Assembly (NCBI RefSeq): GCF_002374835.1
Contig: NZ_NWVD01000004.1
Location: forward strand, 62,001-126,000
DNA from: Sphingomonas ginsenosidimutans
GTDB lineage: Bacteria > Pseudomonadota > Alphaproteobacteria > Sphingomonadales > Sphingomonadaceae
Length of the DNA: 64,000 nucleotides
Direction: 5' to 3'
Part shown: piece by piece, positions 18,868 to 27,743 of the stretch
Position numbering within the stretch: the first letter of the stretch is position 1
Layout: every line of letters begins with the position of its first letter
Notes under the pieces: generated by a model
Database searches by the model: none
What the model was told of the DNA's origin: nothing
The model's input: the letters and a program-made list of their open reading frames with translations, nothing else
Position numbers and translations under genes: made by a program

Positions 18868-20064
18868 TCAGTCGGTCAGGATCGCGGCCCAGGCATCGAA
18901 CAGCCGCCGCCGCGCATCGAGCAGCTGGGCGCGGTTGTACGCGCCCTCGACCTTCGCGGCCGATCCGTCCTCGCGCTTGAGGATGTGACCTAGCGCGCGG
19001 TCGATCGCGCCGCGCTCGTCGGGGAACCGCTCGTTGAGGATCGTTGAGAAGCTGGCCCGCCACCCGTGGGCGACATGGCGCCCGGCGAAACCGGCGCGAT
19101 CGTACAGGTCGCCGATCGCGTTTTCGCCTATCGGTGCGCCGGCGCCGCGGCCGGCGAAGATCAGCGCGTCGTCGTCCCCGCCCGCCGCCGCGCGTGCGGT
19201 GCGCAGGACTGCCACCGCCGCCGGCGCCAGCGGCACCAGGTGTTCGTTCGCCGCGTCCAGTTTCTTCGCCGCGCGCAGTTTCATCCGCGCCGCCGGCACG
19301 CGCCACAGCGGCGCGGCGCCGTCCAAATCCTCGATTTCCCGCCAGCGCGCGCCGCGTACCGCCGACAGCCGCACCGCGGTCAGCGCCAGGAATCGCGACG
19401 CCAGCTTGACCATCGCCCCGCCAGCGGCGCGATCGGCCGCCGCGAGGAGCGCGCGGACGTCGTCGACCGCCACCAGCGCCGGCTGATGCCGCGCGGCCGG
19501 CGCCGGCGCCAGCGCGCGGCCGACCACCGCCGCCGGATCGGACGCGCACCAGCCCTCGCTGACGGCGTATGCAAACACGTCGGAGATCCGCTGCCGGATC
19601 CGCCGCGCGGTCGCGATCGCGCCGCGCCGTTCGACCGCGCGCACGACGCGCAGCACCGCCGGCGAATCGATCGCGGCCAGCTCGTCGGCGCCGATCGCGG
19701 GGAAGACGTCCGCGACCAGGCTGTCCAGGACGTCGTCGGCGTGCACCGCGGTCCAGCCCGGCCGGCGATGCGCGTGCCAGTCGCGCGCCGCCGCCTCGAA
19801 CGTCACCGCGGCGCGGATCGTGCGCGGATCCACGCCGCGGCTCAGCTGCTCGCGCGCCGCCTCGGCACGGGCGCGGGCGGCGTCGAGCGACACCTCCGGC
19901 CACTGGCCGATCGTCAGCAGCTGCTCATGTCCTTGCCACCGGAAGCGCAGCCGGAAGGACTTCCGGCCGGTCGGCGCGACGAACAGGTGGAGGCCGCGCT
20001 CGTCGGCGATCTTGTACGCGGACGCGCGGGCGCGCGCCGCCTTGACGGACGACGTTGAGAGCAT
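18868..20064 (-). CDS. Tyrosine integrase 2 (P4-type)
   Basis: This 398-residue recombinase has the same plan as integrase 1: arm-binding domain (KIADERGLHLFVAPTGRKSF), core-binding region, and catalytic LTAVRLSAVRGARW, HGWRAS (His333), LGHI and nucleophile Tyr376 (GAYNRA). All catalytic residues appear intact. The two proteins align along their length but differ a great deal, so this is not a recent duplicate. It faces integrase 1 and lies about 2.4 kb from attL. It may be a remnant of a second element or may serve excision. Confidence 0.92.
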   Translation of the reverse strand: MLSTSSVKAARARASAYKIADERGLHLFVAPTGRKSFRLRFRWQGHEQLLTIGQWPEVSLDAARARAEAAREQLSRGVDPRTIRAAVTFEAAARDWHAHRRPGWTAVHADDVLDSLVADVFPAIGADELAAIDSPAVLRVVRAVERRGAIATARRIRQRISDVFAYAVSEGWCASDPAAVVGRALAPAPAARHQPALVAVDDVRALLAAADRAAGGAMVKLASRFLALTAVRLSAVRGARWREIEDLDGAAPLWRVPAARMKLRAAKKLDAANEHLVPLAPAAVAVLRTARAAAGGDDDALIFAGRGAGAPIGENAIGDLYDRAGFAGRHVAHGWRASFSTILNERFPDERGAIDRALGHILKREDGSAAKVEGAYNRAQLLDARRRLFDAWAAILTD

Positions 20065-20152
20065 GGCTGTGGCGCCTTCAAAATTGTTGCTGCAGCGCCC
20101 ACTCTGCGGGCGCCGATTCGGGGGGATCGCGATCAGTCAGGAGGTGCCGACG

Positions 20153-20566
20153 ATGCTGTTCACGAGTTCGATGGGGAAAGGGATTGCGATCCCGCTAAGC
20201 TCGATCCGGTCGGCCGAGGCTGTCACAGGCGGCGACTGGCAGGTGGTCACCAAGGACGGCGACACGCACGTCTTTTCCAAGATCGACTGGGAGCTGTGGC
20301 TTGAGACAACCCCGACCAGTTCATGGCCGGCGCAGCCCGGGACGTACCTCATCGCTCCCGAGCGCGAGGCCAACGATCGCCAGTTCTGGAAGACCGCGGT
20401 CGTCGGCTGGATGATCAATCTCGAAGGCAACGTTCGCCCCGTCGTCACGGACCCTGATGGCCTTTCGAAGGAGTGGCACGTCCTGCACCCTGACGGACGG
20501 GTCGAAGCGAGCGATGGGGTCAGCTGGGATACCGTGACCGAGTGGCGCGACGCCATGCTGGGCTAG
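20153..20566 (+). CDS. Hypothetical protein, 137 aa
   Basis: ATG at 20153 follows AGGAGGT with good spacing. The protein contains VTKDGDTHVFSKIDWELW, APEREANDRQFWKTAVVGW and a C-terminal HPDGRVEASDGVSWDT segment. No family is recognised and no membrane span is seen. It is divergent from integrase 2 and lies between the integration module and the end of the late operon, a place where accessory (moron) genes often sit. Confidence 0.6.
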   Translation: MLFTSSMGKGIAIPLSSIRSAEAVTGGDWQVVTKDGDTHVFSKIDWELWLETTPTSSWPAQPGTYLIAPEREANDRQFWKTAVVGWMINLEGNVRPVVTDPDGLSKEWHVLHPDGRVEASDGVSWDTVTEWRDAMLG

Positions 20567-20677
20567 GGACAGCCGGCGGGCGCTGAACGGCGCAGACACC
20601 TGAAGCGATCGCGGCTGAGGGTTCATCCGCCGCGCCGGTTCACGAAAGCCGCCGGAATTGGCCGTTTCCATGCCAAG

Positions 20678-20702
20678 CGGCCGGGGCGCGATACCCCGGC
20701 CG
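20678..20702 (-). terminator. Hairpin terminator of the late operon
   Basis: CGGCCGGGG-cgcgata-CCCCGGCCG, a perfect 9-bp stem, lies 6 bp beyond the stop of the last leftward late gene. No other gene is seen from 20567 to 20708. Confidence 0.7.
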
Positions 20703-20708
20703 ATACCC

Positions 20709-22499
20709 CTACCACCAGCCTGCCGTCTGGATTGCCGCATCCAGCGCCGCTGCCCGCGCCTTGAGGCCCGGGTTGTTGGCGTGGATGCCGTCGCCCTCCA
20801 TGCCCGGTACCAGATGTGCTCGCGTTCCCAGCGCTGCTTGGGAGGGCAGGACGCCCAGCGCATAGCGTGCATTGTCGCCCGGCCTCACCATCGGGTCGCC
20901 GGCGAGCGCCTGCAAAGCGTCCCACCAGCCGCCGACGCCAGGCGCGGTGTCGGTCGCGGCCGAGGTATTGGGCGTCGCGCCGGCGTTGCTGGTCAGCCAT
21001 TGGTCGAACGTGCCCGCGGCACCATAGTTGGTGACGCCAAGCAGCACGCGCGCACCGACCGATCGCCAGTAGGTCGCAGCTATTACCAGCCCGCGCGCGA
21101 ACTCCGCGCGGGTCGTGCCGAGCGTCCAATCCTGCTGGCCGAGCGCGATGTACACCGCCTTGATGTCATAGCCACGCGCCTTGTCGTATCCGGCCTTGGC
21201 CGCCGCCATGTATCCGTTCGGATCGAAATAGGCGTCCGTGTGGGGGTAAATGTAGCCGTCGACATCCTGCGCGCGCGCCGCCGCCATGTACGTCCAGGTG
21301 ATGTTGTCGGCACCCGTCTGGGTCGCTCCCGTGCCGGCCGGCTGCACCGTCGATGCGGTGGCCTGCGCCGGGACAGCCGTCGCCTTATACACGTTGCCGC
21401 CCGCCAGCGTGTAGGTGCCCTTGTCGATCTTCAGGCCGTTCGTCCACGCGCGCAGCACCCCGCACCAGTCATGGAGGATCGACGTCGATCCCACCGCGTA
21501 GTTGCCGACCATCAGGTGCCGGTCGCGCAGACCCGCCAGCTCGGACAGGCGCGGCCACATCGATCCCTTGGCGCCGCCGTTGGGACGCACCCCGTCCGCC
21601 AGCAGAGGTCCGCGCGCGCGAATGCCATCGGGGACGCTGGCGGAGCCGTTCTCGTTGCTCTGCCCGATCACGGTTAGGTGTGCGCGCAGCGATGCGGATG
21701 CCCGCAATTCCGTGTTCGTCAAAGGCCGGCGCGGCGCGGTGTTGAGCCGCGCAGCGACCTCCGGAAGGTTGATCGGCAGTCCCTTGCGGAACACCAAGAG
21801 ATGGGCGGCGCCCAGCTTCATGGCCGGATACTGCGCTGCCGTCCCTCCGACGCTTGACCCACCGAAGAAGAAGTCGGTCGCCTGTTTCGTGCCGGCGCCA
21901 CCACCGGTCGCGTCGTACAGCGCCGGCATCACGGTCAACCCATTGCCGTCGATCGCGACATGGAGATCGCCGCTCTTGTGGTCAAAGGCGACGAAGAGAC
22001 GGTGATCGGCGCCATCCAACGCGCCACCGAAGCTGTTCCCGAAGAGGTTCTGCCCGTTGATCGTGACCATCGGCTGGATGTTGCCGTTGGTCTGAGCGAC
22101 CAACTTGAAGCCCGGGCCGGTCGTGTCGACCTGATTGCCGAGCAGAAACGCCGCCGCCGCCGGGGCACTCGCATTGAGCACGACCGACAGTATGAAGCTG
22201 TCGGTCGACAGGTCCAAGGCGACGCGCTCCCGCGGCACGGCCATCGGCTGGGTCGCAACGCCGCCCGGGAACGTGATGTAGCCCGGGTTGGCCGCATATT
22301 GCGCCTGCGTCGGGTTGGTTAGGCTGCCCGGGACGGCATCGTTGAACTGCCCCGATGAGTCGCGCGCGGTGAACTGCCCGGAGCGATACCCCTCCGCAAA
22401 AAGCAGGAAGCCGCCGGCATAGGCGTCCGCGGGGGGCAACGTCATCGCGTCGATCAGGCCGCCGGCGAGCATGTCGTCCTTCGAGAGGGTGCGTCCCAT
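20709..22499 (-). CDS. SGNH/sialate O-acetylesterase-like tail protein
   Basis: The 596-residue protein has an N-terminal lectin/laminin-like region (ALDLSTDSFILSVVLNAS ... HRLFVAFDHKSGDLHVAIDG) and a C-terminal SGNH-hydrolase-like half: block I GQSNENG near residue 287, a GQQDW block III and DGIHANNPG as the Asp-x-x-His block V. It probably de-acetylates host surface polysaccharide at the phage tail tip. GGAG 9 nt before the ATG at 22499 decides this start; an ATG 15 nt upstream is less well placed. It is the last gene of the late operon. Confidence 0.75.
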   Translation of the reverse strand: MGRTLSKDDMLAGGLIDAMTLPPADAYAGGFLLFAEGYRSGQFTARDSSGQFNDAVPGSLTNPTQAQYAANPGYITFPGGVATQPMAVPRERVALDLSTDSFILSVVLNASAPAAAAFLLGNQVDTTGPGFKLVAQTNGNIQPMVTINGQNLFGNSFGGALDGADHRLFVAFDHKSGDLHVAIDGNGLTVMPALYDATGGGAGTKQATDFFFGGSSVGGTAAQYPAMKLGAAHLLVFRKGLPINLPEVAARLNTAPRRPLTNTELRASASLRAHLTVIGQSNENGSASVPDGIRARGPLLADGVRPNGGAKGSMWPRLSELAGLRDRHLMVGNYAVGSTSILHDWCGVLRAWTNGLKIDKGTYTLAGGNVYKATAVPAQATASTVQPAGTGATQTGADNITWTYMAAARAQDVDGYIYPHTDAYFDPNGYMAAAKAGYDKARGYDIKAVYIALGQQDWTLGTTRAEFARGLVIAATYWRSVGARVLLGVTNYGAAGTFDQWLTSNAGATPNTSAATDTAPGVGGWWDALQALAGDPMVRPGDNARYALGVLPSQAALGTRAHLVPGMEGDGIHANNPGLKARAAALDAAIQTAGWW

Positions 22500-22500
22500 T

Positions 22501-22875
22501 TCACATTGCTCCAAACAGTTGCCGCCCGTCGATCGGGCTGACGAGAAAATCCGATCCGTCGGCCGTCAGCAGAGCGCTGCGGCCGTCCTGAAACTCTTCG
22601 GGGAGGATGGCTCCGATGCCGTTCGCGACGACCGCTCGTGCGATCGCGAGCGGCAAGTTGATCGTCATCGCCGACCGCCCCGCGATGGGAAGTGTCACCG
22701 GGACTGGGTAGGCGCCGGATACCGCAGCACCATTCGATAGGGATGCGAACTCGCTCGGATCGGCGGGCGTGCCGATACCGGAACGAACGATCAGGCTCGC
22801 GATCGGGTCAGGGAGCGTCGTCCGCACAGGGTCGCAACCCGGACAGATTGGATCCCACAGCAGCATCGTTTTCAT
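22501..22875 (-). CDS. Hypothetical late protein, 124 aa
   Basis: The protein starts MKTMLLWDPICPGCDPVRTT and has no membrane segment apart from mild hydrophobic runs (AGRSAMTINLPLAIARAVV). It lies between the lipoprotein gene and the esterase-like tail gene, its stop adjoining the start of the latter. It is probably a minor virion or tail-associated protein, inferred only from position. Confidence 0.6.
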   Translation of the reverse strand: MKTMLLWDPICPGCDPVRTTLPDPIASLIVRSGIGTPADPSEFASLSNGAAVSGAYPVPVTLPIAGRSAMTINLPLAIARAVVANGIGAILPEEFQDGRSALLTADGSDFLVSPIDGRQLFGAM

Positions 22876-22887
22876 TGCGGCGTCTCC

Positions 22888-23196
22888 CTACGGATTGAGC
22901 GCGCCGGCCAGCTGCTCGACCTGCGCGTCCGCGCGCGCGATCGCGGCGCGCTGCGCGTTGGCCGTCGCGGCCAGGCGCGCGGCGTCGATGGCGATCGCGA
23001 TCGCCGCCAGCGTGGCGCGCACTCGGACCGCGCGCTCCTCCGGCAGCAACGGCAGCACCGGTTCGGACGCGCGCTGGAGGCGGTCGAACGACGCATCCAG
23101 CCGGTCGATCGCCGCCGGCGACGGCGTCGGGATGGAGGCGCAGGCGGAAACCGCCAGCGCCGCGGCGGCCAGCGCCGCGAACGACGCGCGCCTCAT
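22888..23196 (-). CDS. Small lipoprotein, candidate outer spanin
   Basis: The 102-residue product has a lipoprotein signal with lipobox AVSAC at about residues 15-19 and a helical, Ala/Arg-rich remainder (RLDASFDRLQRASEPVLPLLPEE is charged and helix-prone). The ATG overlaps the endolysin stop (ATGA). A lipoprotein right after the endolysin is the usual place for an Rz1-like outer spanin or related lysis lipoprotein. It is not Pro-rich, so that role is tentative. Confidence 0.6.
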   Translation of the reverse strand: MRRASFAALAAAALAVSACASIPTPSPAAIDRLDASFDRLQRASEPVLPLLPEERAVRVRATLAAIAIAIDAARLAATANAQRAAIARADAQVEQLAGALNP

Positions 23197-23948
23197 GCGC
23201 GCAGGTCCGCATATTCGGCCTGCGCGTCGAAGCACGGGCAGTCCTTCAGCCATTCTGCGCGGTCGACGCGGCCGTTGCCGTTCGCGTCCGGCGAATAGTC
23301 GCGATGGCCCTTCACGGCCGCGGCCGGGAAGCGCGCCTTCAGCTCGCGCAGCAGGGCGACCAGCGCCGCCTTCTGCGCCGGCGTGCGCGTGTCGGCCGAC
23401 GTCTTGCCGTCCGCCGCCAGCCCGCCGACGTAGCAGATGCCGATGCTGTTGTTGTTGTAGCCCTGGACGTGCGCGCCCGCCTGCGCGATCGGCCGGCCGA
23501 CCTCGATCGTGCCGTCCAGGTCGACGACGAAGTGATAGCCGATGTCGGACCAGCCCTTCGCCTTGTGCCACCCACGGATCGTGGCGGCGCGCACGTCGCG
23601 GCCCGCCGGCGTCGCCGAACAATGGATTGCGATCGAGGTGATGCGCCGCGCGATCGTCGCTCGCGCCGCCGCCTGCCACGCCGGCGCGGCGAGCAATGAC
23701 AGGCGCCGGTCGACCGCCGGCTGCGGCACGCCGCGCGCCACGACCACGGCGATCATCAGGGCTAGGCCGATCCACGCCTGCACGTGCTCGGGCAGCAGCG
23801 CGCGCAGCTCGGCCGGCATCGACTGCCACGTCGCCTGCAGCTGGACCGGGTCCAGCGCCAGCACCGCGGCGTACAGCGCCGCGCCGATGGCGGCGATCCG
23901 CACGGACCAGGCGCGCGACAGCGCGCGCCACTTTTCGAGTGACGTCAT
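23193..23948 (-). CDS. Endolysin: N-acetylmuramoyl-L-alanine amidase with N-terminal membrane domain
   Basis: In 251 residues, an N-terminal part with two hydrophobic segments (IAAIGAALYAAVLAL, residues 18-32; WIGLALMIAVVVA, 59-71) resembles phage holin-like membrane proteins. From about residue 105 there is a T7-lysozyme-type amidase: AIHCSATPAGRD with the zinc His, GYHFVVDLDGTIEVGR with the catalytic Tyr, and KGHRDYSPDANGNGRVD with the second His. It cleaves the peptidoglycan amide bond at lysis. The frame is continuous, so the membrane domain and enzyme are one polypeptide. Confidence 0.85.
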   Translation of the reverse strand: MTSLEKWRALSRAWSVRIAAIGAALYAAVLALDPVQLQATWQSMPAELRALLPEHVQAWIGLALMIAVVVARGVPQPAVDRRLSLLAAPAWQAAARATIARRITSIAIHCSATPAGRDVRAATIRGWHKAKGWSDIGYHFVVDLDGTIEVGRPIAQAGAHVQGYNNNSIGICYVGGLAADGKTSADTRTPAQKAALVALLRELKARFPAAAVKGHRDYSPDANGNGRVDRAEWLKDCPCFDAQAEYADLRA

Positions 23949-23973
23949 CGGGAATTCCTTCGGGGTCGGAGGG

Positions 23974-24270
23974 TCAGGGGTGCTTGGGCAACCGGTCGAT
24001 CAGCAGGTCGAGCTTCGCATCGACGCGGGCCAGTTGGCGGCCGAGATCCTGCAGCTCGCCGTCGCGCCGATCGGCGCGCTGCTCCAGCTGGACGACGCGG
24101 CGCTCGGTCTCGCCGATCCGCTGCGTCATCTGCCCGCCGTAGAAGACGATCGTCGCGAGCGTGACGAGGAACGTCATGACCGACAGGATCACCGGTGCCA
24201 GCGTATGCCACCCGGCGCGCGGCGCGGGCGGCGCCACGACGACGGCCGTGGCGGTGGGAGTGTCGGTCAT
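23974..24270 (-). CDS. Small membrane protein with coiled coil, lysis module
   Basis: The 98-residue product has one membrane span (APVILSVMTFLVTLATIVFY, about residues 25-44) followed by a heptad-rich coiled coil (IGETERRVVQLEQRADRRD ... LARVDAKLDLLIDRL). This is the shape of an inner-membrane spanin or a minor holin. It lies directly upstream of the endolysin gene, with 25 nt between. Confidence 0.65.
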   Translation of the reverse strand: MTDTPTATAVVVAPPAPRAGWHTLAPVILSVMTFLVTLATIVFYGGQMTQRIGETERRVVQLEQRADRRDGELQDLGRQLARVDAKLDLLIDRLPKHP

Positions 24271-24289
24271 GGCGTCGCCCTTCGTGGTG

Positions 24290-24424
24290 CTACTTCGGCT
24301 GGCCGTCGGGCCAGTGCGGGTCGTTTTCGACGTAATCGGGGCTGGTCGGCCCCGGTGCGGAGGCGCGCTCGGCCGCGCAAGCGGCGAGCAGGATCGTGGC
24401 GAGCAACAGGGCCGCGTATCTCAT
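24290..24424 (-). CDS. Very small lipoprotein, Rz1-like
   Basis: The 44-residue product has the signal MRYAALLLATILLAACA with lipobox LAAC, leaving a mature peptide of about 28 residues containing several prolines. AAGGAG lies 7 nt before the ATG at 24424. Size, lipobox and place between the tail genes and the endolysin suit an outer-spanin-like lipoprotein. Confidence 0.6.
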   Translation of the reverse strand: MRYAALLLATILLAACAAERASAPGPTSPDYVENDPHWPDGQPK

Positions 24425-24441
24425 CGTCATTCTCCTTGGTG

Positions 24442-24966
24442 TCAGGGGGTCGCGACGATCGCGCCCCAGTCGACATCGGTCGCCGCCTCGATCGCGGCGC
24501 GCGTTCCCGCTGCGGTGACGGCCGCCTTGGCCCCCATCCGCAATCCCTCGATCGTCGAGCCGACGACCGCCCAGCGATCGGCCAGCGCCACAACCTCGGC
24601 CGCCAGCGCCGCGATGGTCATGCCGCGTGCCGCAGCCTCCGCTGCCAGAAACGGCGCCTCGACGTCGTTGTCGACGAGCCACGCGCGCGCCTCGGCCTCC
24701 TTGCGCTGATACGTCATCGCCTGGCCCTGCCCAGGCGTGAGGAAGCGCATCCGTGCAGCCTCGGCCGCCGCGTCGATCGCGATGACCGCACGGGCGCGCA
24801 GCGCTGGCAGGTCGTCGACCCACACACCGTCGATCAGCACCAGGTCGCCCGGTGCAGCGCCTTCCGGCACCGCGCCGCCCAGCTGCGCCCACTCCGGCCC
24901 GTACCCCGTTAGTGAGGCGACGAACTGCACCTCGCCGGTGCCGCTGTGCCTGATCGCGATCATCAT
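24442..24966 (-). CDS. Tail-associated protein, 174 aa
   Basis: The start overlaps the stop of the large tail protein (ATGA). The N-terminus carries a short domain ending DLVLIDGVWVDDLP, followed by an Ala-rich helical part (RMRFLTPGQGQAMTYQRKEAEAR). The LTPGQ-type region resembles fibre-assembly or tail-tip accessory proteins, but the family was not identified with certainty. Position argues for a tail tip or fibre role. Confidence 0.6.
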   Translation of the reverse strand: MMIAIRHSGTGEVQFVASLTGYGPEWAQLGGAVPEGAAPGDLVLIDGVWVDDLPALRARAVIAIDAAAEAARMRFLTPGQGQAMTYQRKEAEARAWLVDNDVEAPFLAAEAAARGMTIAALAAEVVALADRWAVVGSTIEGLRMGAKAAVTAAGTRAAIEAATDVDWGAIVATP

Positions 24967-27743
24967 GCCACCTGCTTGGCGATCAGGGTGCACCCCACGC
25001 CCGTTGCCGGTTTGGAATTCGTCCCTGCGCTGGTGTCGTAATAGGCCAGCGCCCGCACCTCGTAGAACGTGCCAGGGTTGAGGCCCGTGATATGCCCGAT
25101 CGCGCCATAGGGACTGCCGGGATTGTTCTCGGGTGGCTCGCCGGGGCCGCCGTTGGCCCTCGTCGCGCTGCTGCCCATCCCCTCGCTGCCCGACACGTCG
25201 ACCCACGACCCGCTCGGCAGGCGGTATTGGTGCTTGGTCTGTAGCCGCGTCTCGCCGATCGCACCGCTCCCCCCGGAGTAGTAGGTGCCCGATAGCAGGG
25301 TATCGATCTTGCCTGATGATCCCGCCTGGATCGAAATCGTCCCGCCGAACACGTCGTAGCTGGTCGACGTGCCGCCGGAACTGATGTTGAGGCCGCGCTC
25401 CTCCAGCGACGTCGGCGCGCGCAGCACGGTGATCCCGACCTTGACCTGCTGCGTCAGTCCTGCCGCCGACACGGTATAGCTGACGCTCGCGGTCGCCTTG
25501 CTGATCGCCGTGATCGCGATCGTCGTTTCGTCGTCCGCGACGGTCGCGGTGCAGCCCGACGTGGCATTGATCGTCACGTCCGTGATTGCCGCCGACACGC
25601 CCGCGCGCGACGCGCTGTTTTCGATGTACGCCGGCAGCGACCCCGGCACCGCCGCGCCTGCCGTGTCGCCCTGCAGTTGCAGCGCGGCGGGCTGGGCGGT
25701 GACCAGCAGGGGGCTGACCCCAGCCGCACCATCCTGCGCCAGCTTCGCGACCGCCGCCCATTCACCCGGCGCGATCGTGTCGGTATCGCTCGCCGACAAT
25801 GCCGATGCGGTCGTCACCCACACGATGCCGGTGCCGTCAGGGATGGTGGTCGACCATCCGTTATTGAGGTCCGACAGCGTCGCGCTGGAAAAGGTGTAGG
25901 TTGCGGTCGCAGACGGCGCTGCCGGCGCCGACGTCGCCCGCTGGTAGATGAATATCGACTTGCTGTTGAGGCCGCTCCCGCCCGCCGCGCCGTTCGCGAA
26001 CGCCCGCACTGGCGTCGCCCACTCGCCGGGCGCGATCGTGTCCGTCGCCCCCTGCGAACTGGCCGTGGCGCTCGAAGCCCATACCGGATCGGTGCCGTCC
26101 GGGATGCCGTTGGTAAGCCACCCGTTGTTGACGTTGGTCAGCGTGGACGTGGCGAAGGTGTAAACTGCGGTCGTCGACGGCAAAGGCGGCGCCGACGTCG
26201 CCCGCTGGTAGATCATCGGCTGGGCGTTGTTGTAGCCCGGCGCGCCATCCCGGCCGACCCCCTTGATCGCTGGCCCCCAGGTCGCGCCGTCATCATTCGA
26301 CTGGTGATAATAGACGTCTGCTGACGCCATATCGTCGTGCCATCCGCTTAAGCCGTCGATCGACCACTGAACGCGAAGCAGCGGAGCGCTGTCCCCTGGA
26401 TCGCCCTTTGATCCCGCCTTCGCCAGCACCTTCCAATAGCTGTTCTGCTCGATGGGCAGAGCGGGCGGCGCGTTGCCGGCGGACGCCGCCGGGTTGATGT
26501 AAAGCCAGCTCGACCCGCCGGCCTGGACGATATTCCCCTCGCGATAGGTCGTTCCTGCCGCATAGGCACCAAGGTCGGTCAGGGTCGCGGTGAAGGCGAT
26601 GTCGGCCAGCTGGTGCACCGTCCACGCCCGCTCGGCCGACAGACCCAGCTTGGCGAAGGGCGGCGCGATCTCCAGCTGCGACACCTTGCGCACCGGTGGC
26701 AACGCGGTGCCGTCCGCCGCGAGCGTCAGCGCCGGCGCGCCGATTGCGATCGGTGCGGCGAACAGCTTCCCCAGCCACGACACGCCCACGACCGCGTTCA
26801 CGGACGCCGCGATCTGCTGGATCACCTCGCGCGCGGTGATCTGCTGGTCGAGGTAAACCGACGTCGGATACGGCCGCGCGGCGTCGAGCGCGTCGAGGGA
26901 GGCGTCATCGATGCGACCTTCGCCGCCCGCCAGGCGCGCGATGCGGCGGATCAGCTGGCCCGGCGTCCGCGCCCAGCCATCCGGGCCGCCGTTGTCACCG
27001 TCGACCAGCAAACTGATCTGCCCCATCGGCGGGGCGCCCAGCCGGACCAGCCCCGCCGCGCGACACGTCGCCCAACGCCCGGCCGGGATCGCCGCGGCGA
27101 CGAGGGCGTCGAACGTCGGGTAATCCCCCAGCGAGGGACCGTACCGCAGCAACCGCTCCAGCGCAGCGGACACCCCGATGACCGGCCCGTAAGCCGACAC
27201 CTGGAACACCGAGTTGACTGCGTCGACCAGGACGCCGGCGACATAGCGCGGCGCGCCCAGCGCCAGCGGCTTGACCTGCCCCTTCAGCGCCGCCGGCCCC
27301 TCGGCACCCCCCGTGCCGGCGTATGTCGCCAGCAACGCCTTATCGAGCCAGCGGTCGTCGACGGCGACGGCCAGCTCGGCCCGCGCATCGGCGAACGTCG
27401 GCTGCTGCGTCACGCGCCCGTCGAACCGCTGCGTCCAGCCAGCCCACGGCGCGCCGACCTCGCCGGTCCACAGCCGAAAGCGCGCGTCGGCCAGCGCGTA
27501 GCGGCCGAACAACGGCCACGGCTCGATCCCCAGCGTGAGCGCGGACGATGGCGCGGAGATCTGCGTCTCGAACGCACCGTCGAAGAAATCGTACCGCAGC
27601 TTGGGCAGCTTCGCGATCGTCGGCCAGAACAGCGCGCCGCCGAGGTGGCACACCTCCGCCACGTCATGGCTGGCGGCGCGCAGGGTGACGGACTGCCCCG
27701 CCACCGGATCGAAACCGTCGATCTGAACGACCACGCCCAGCAT
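24963..27743 (-). CDS. Large tail tip / host-specificity protein
   Basis: The 926-residue protein begins MLGVVVQIDGFDPVAG. The N-terminal 370 residues hold the conserved tail-tip part (GEVGAPWAGWTQRFDGRV, ITAREVIQQIAASVNAVVGV). The middle has GDPGDSAPLLRVQWSIDG followed by two tandem copies of an about 80-residue module (IYQRATSAP ... TDTIAPGEWA), and the C-terminal domain has an Ig-like part. Modular repeats after a conserved head suit a receptor-binding tip protein. The ATG overlaps the preceding stop. Confidence 0.75.
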   Translation of the reverse strand: MLGVVVQIDGFDPVAGQSVTLRAASHDVAEVCHLGGALFWPTIAKLPKLRYDFFDGAFETQISAPSSALTLGIEPWPLFGRYALADARFRLWTGEVGAPWAGWTQRFDGRVTQQPTFADARAELAVAVDDRWLDKALLATYAGTGGAEGPAALKGQVKPLALGAPRYVAGVLVDAVNSVFQVSAYGPVIGVSAALERLLRYGPSLGDYPTFDALVAAAIPAGRWATCRAAGLVRLGAPPMGQISLLVDGDNGGPDGWARTPGQLIRRIARLAGGEGRIDDASLDALDAARPYPTSVYLDQQITAREVIQQIAASVNAVVGVSWLGKLFAAPIAIGAPALTLAADGTALPPVRKVSQLEIAPPFAKLGLSAERAWTVHQLADIAFTATLTDLGAYAAGTTYREGNIVQAGGSSWLYINPAASAGNAPPALPIEQNSYWKVLAKAGSKGDPGDSAPLLRVQWSIDGLSGWHDDMASADVYYHQSNDDGATWGPAIKGVGRDGAPGYNNAQPMIYQRATSAPPLPSTTAVYTFATSTLTNVNNGWLTNGIPDGTDPVWASSATASSQGATDTIAPGEWATPVRAFANGAAGGSGLNSKSIFIYQRATSAPAAPSATATYTFSSATLSDLNNGWSTTIPDGTGIVWVTTASALSASDTDTIAPGEWAAVAKLAQDGAAGVSPLLVTAQPAALQLQGDTAGAAVPGSLPAYIENSASRAGVSAAITDVTINATSGCTATVADDETTIAITAISKATASVSYTVSAAGLTQQVKVGITVLRAPTSLEERGLNISSGGTSTSYDVFGGTISIQAGSSGKIDTLLSGTYYSGGSGAIGETRLQTKHQYRLPSGSWVDVSGSEGMGSSATRANGGPGEPPENNPGSPYGAIGHITGLNPGTFYEVRALAYYDTSAGTNSKPATGVGCTLIAKQVA
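25725..26225 (-). repeat. Two tandem protein-coding modules in the tail tip gene
   Basis: Two adjacent stretches of about 240-250 bp each encode modules beginning IYQRATSAP, passing through NNGW and IPDGT, and ending TDTIAPGEWA. The copies are diverged, so this is an old domain duplication. Boundaries are approximate. Confidence 0.65.

Noticed and set aside
16474..20600. A separate small integrated element bounded within the left end
   Set aside because: No third copy of the 18-bp core was noticed near 20.6 kb, so the second integrase cannot be assigned to its own element from this sequence.
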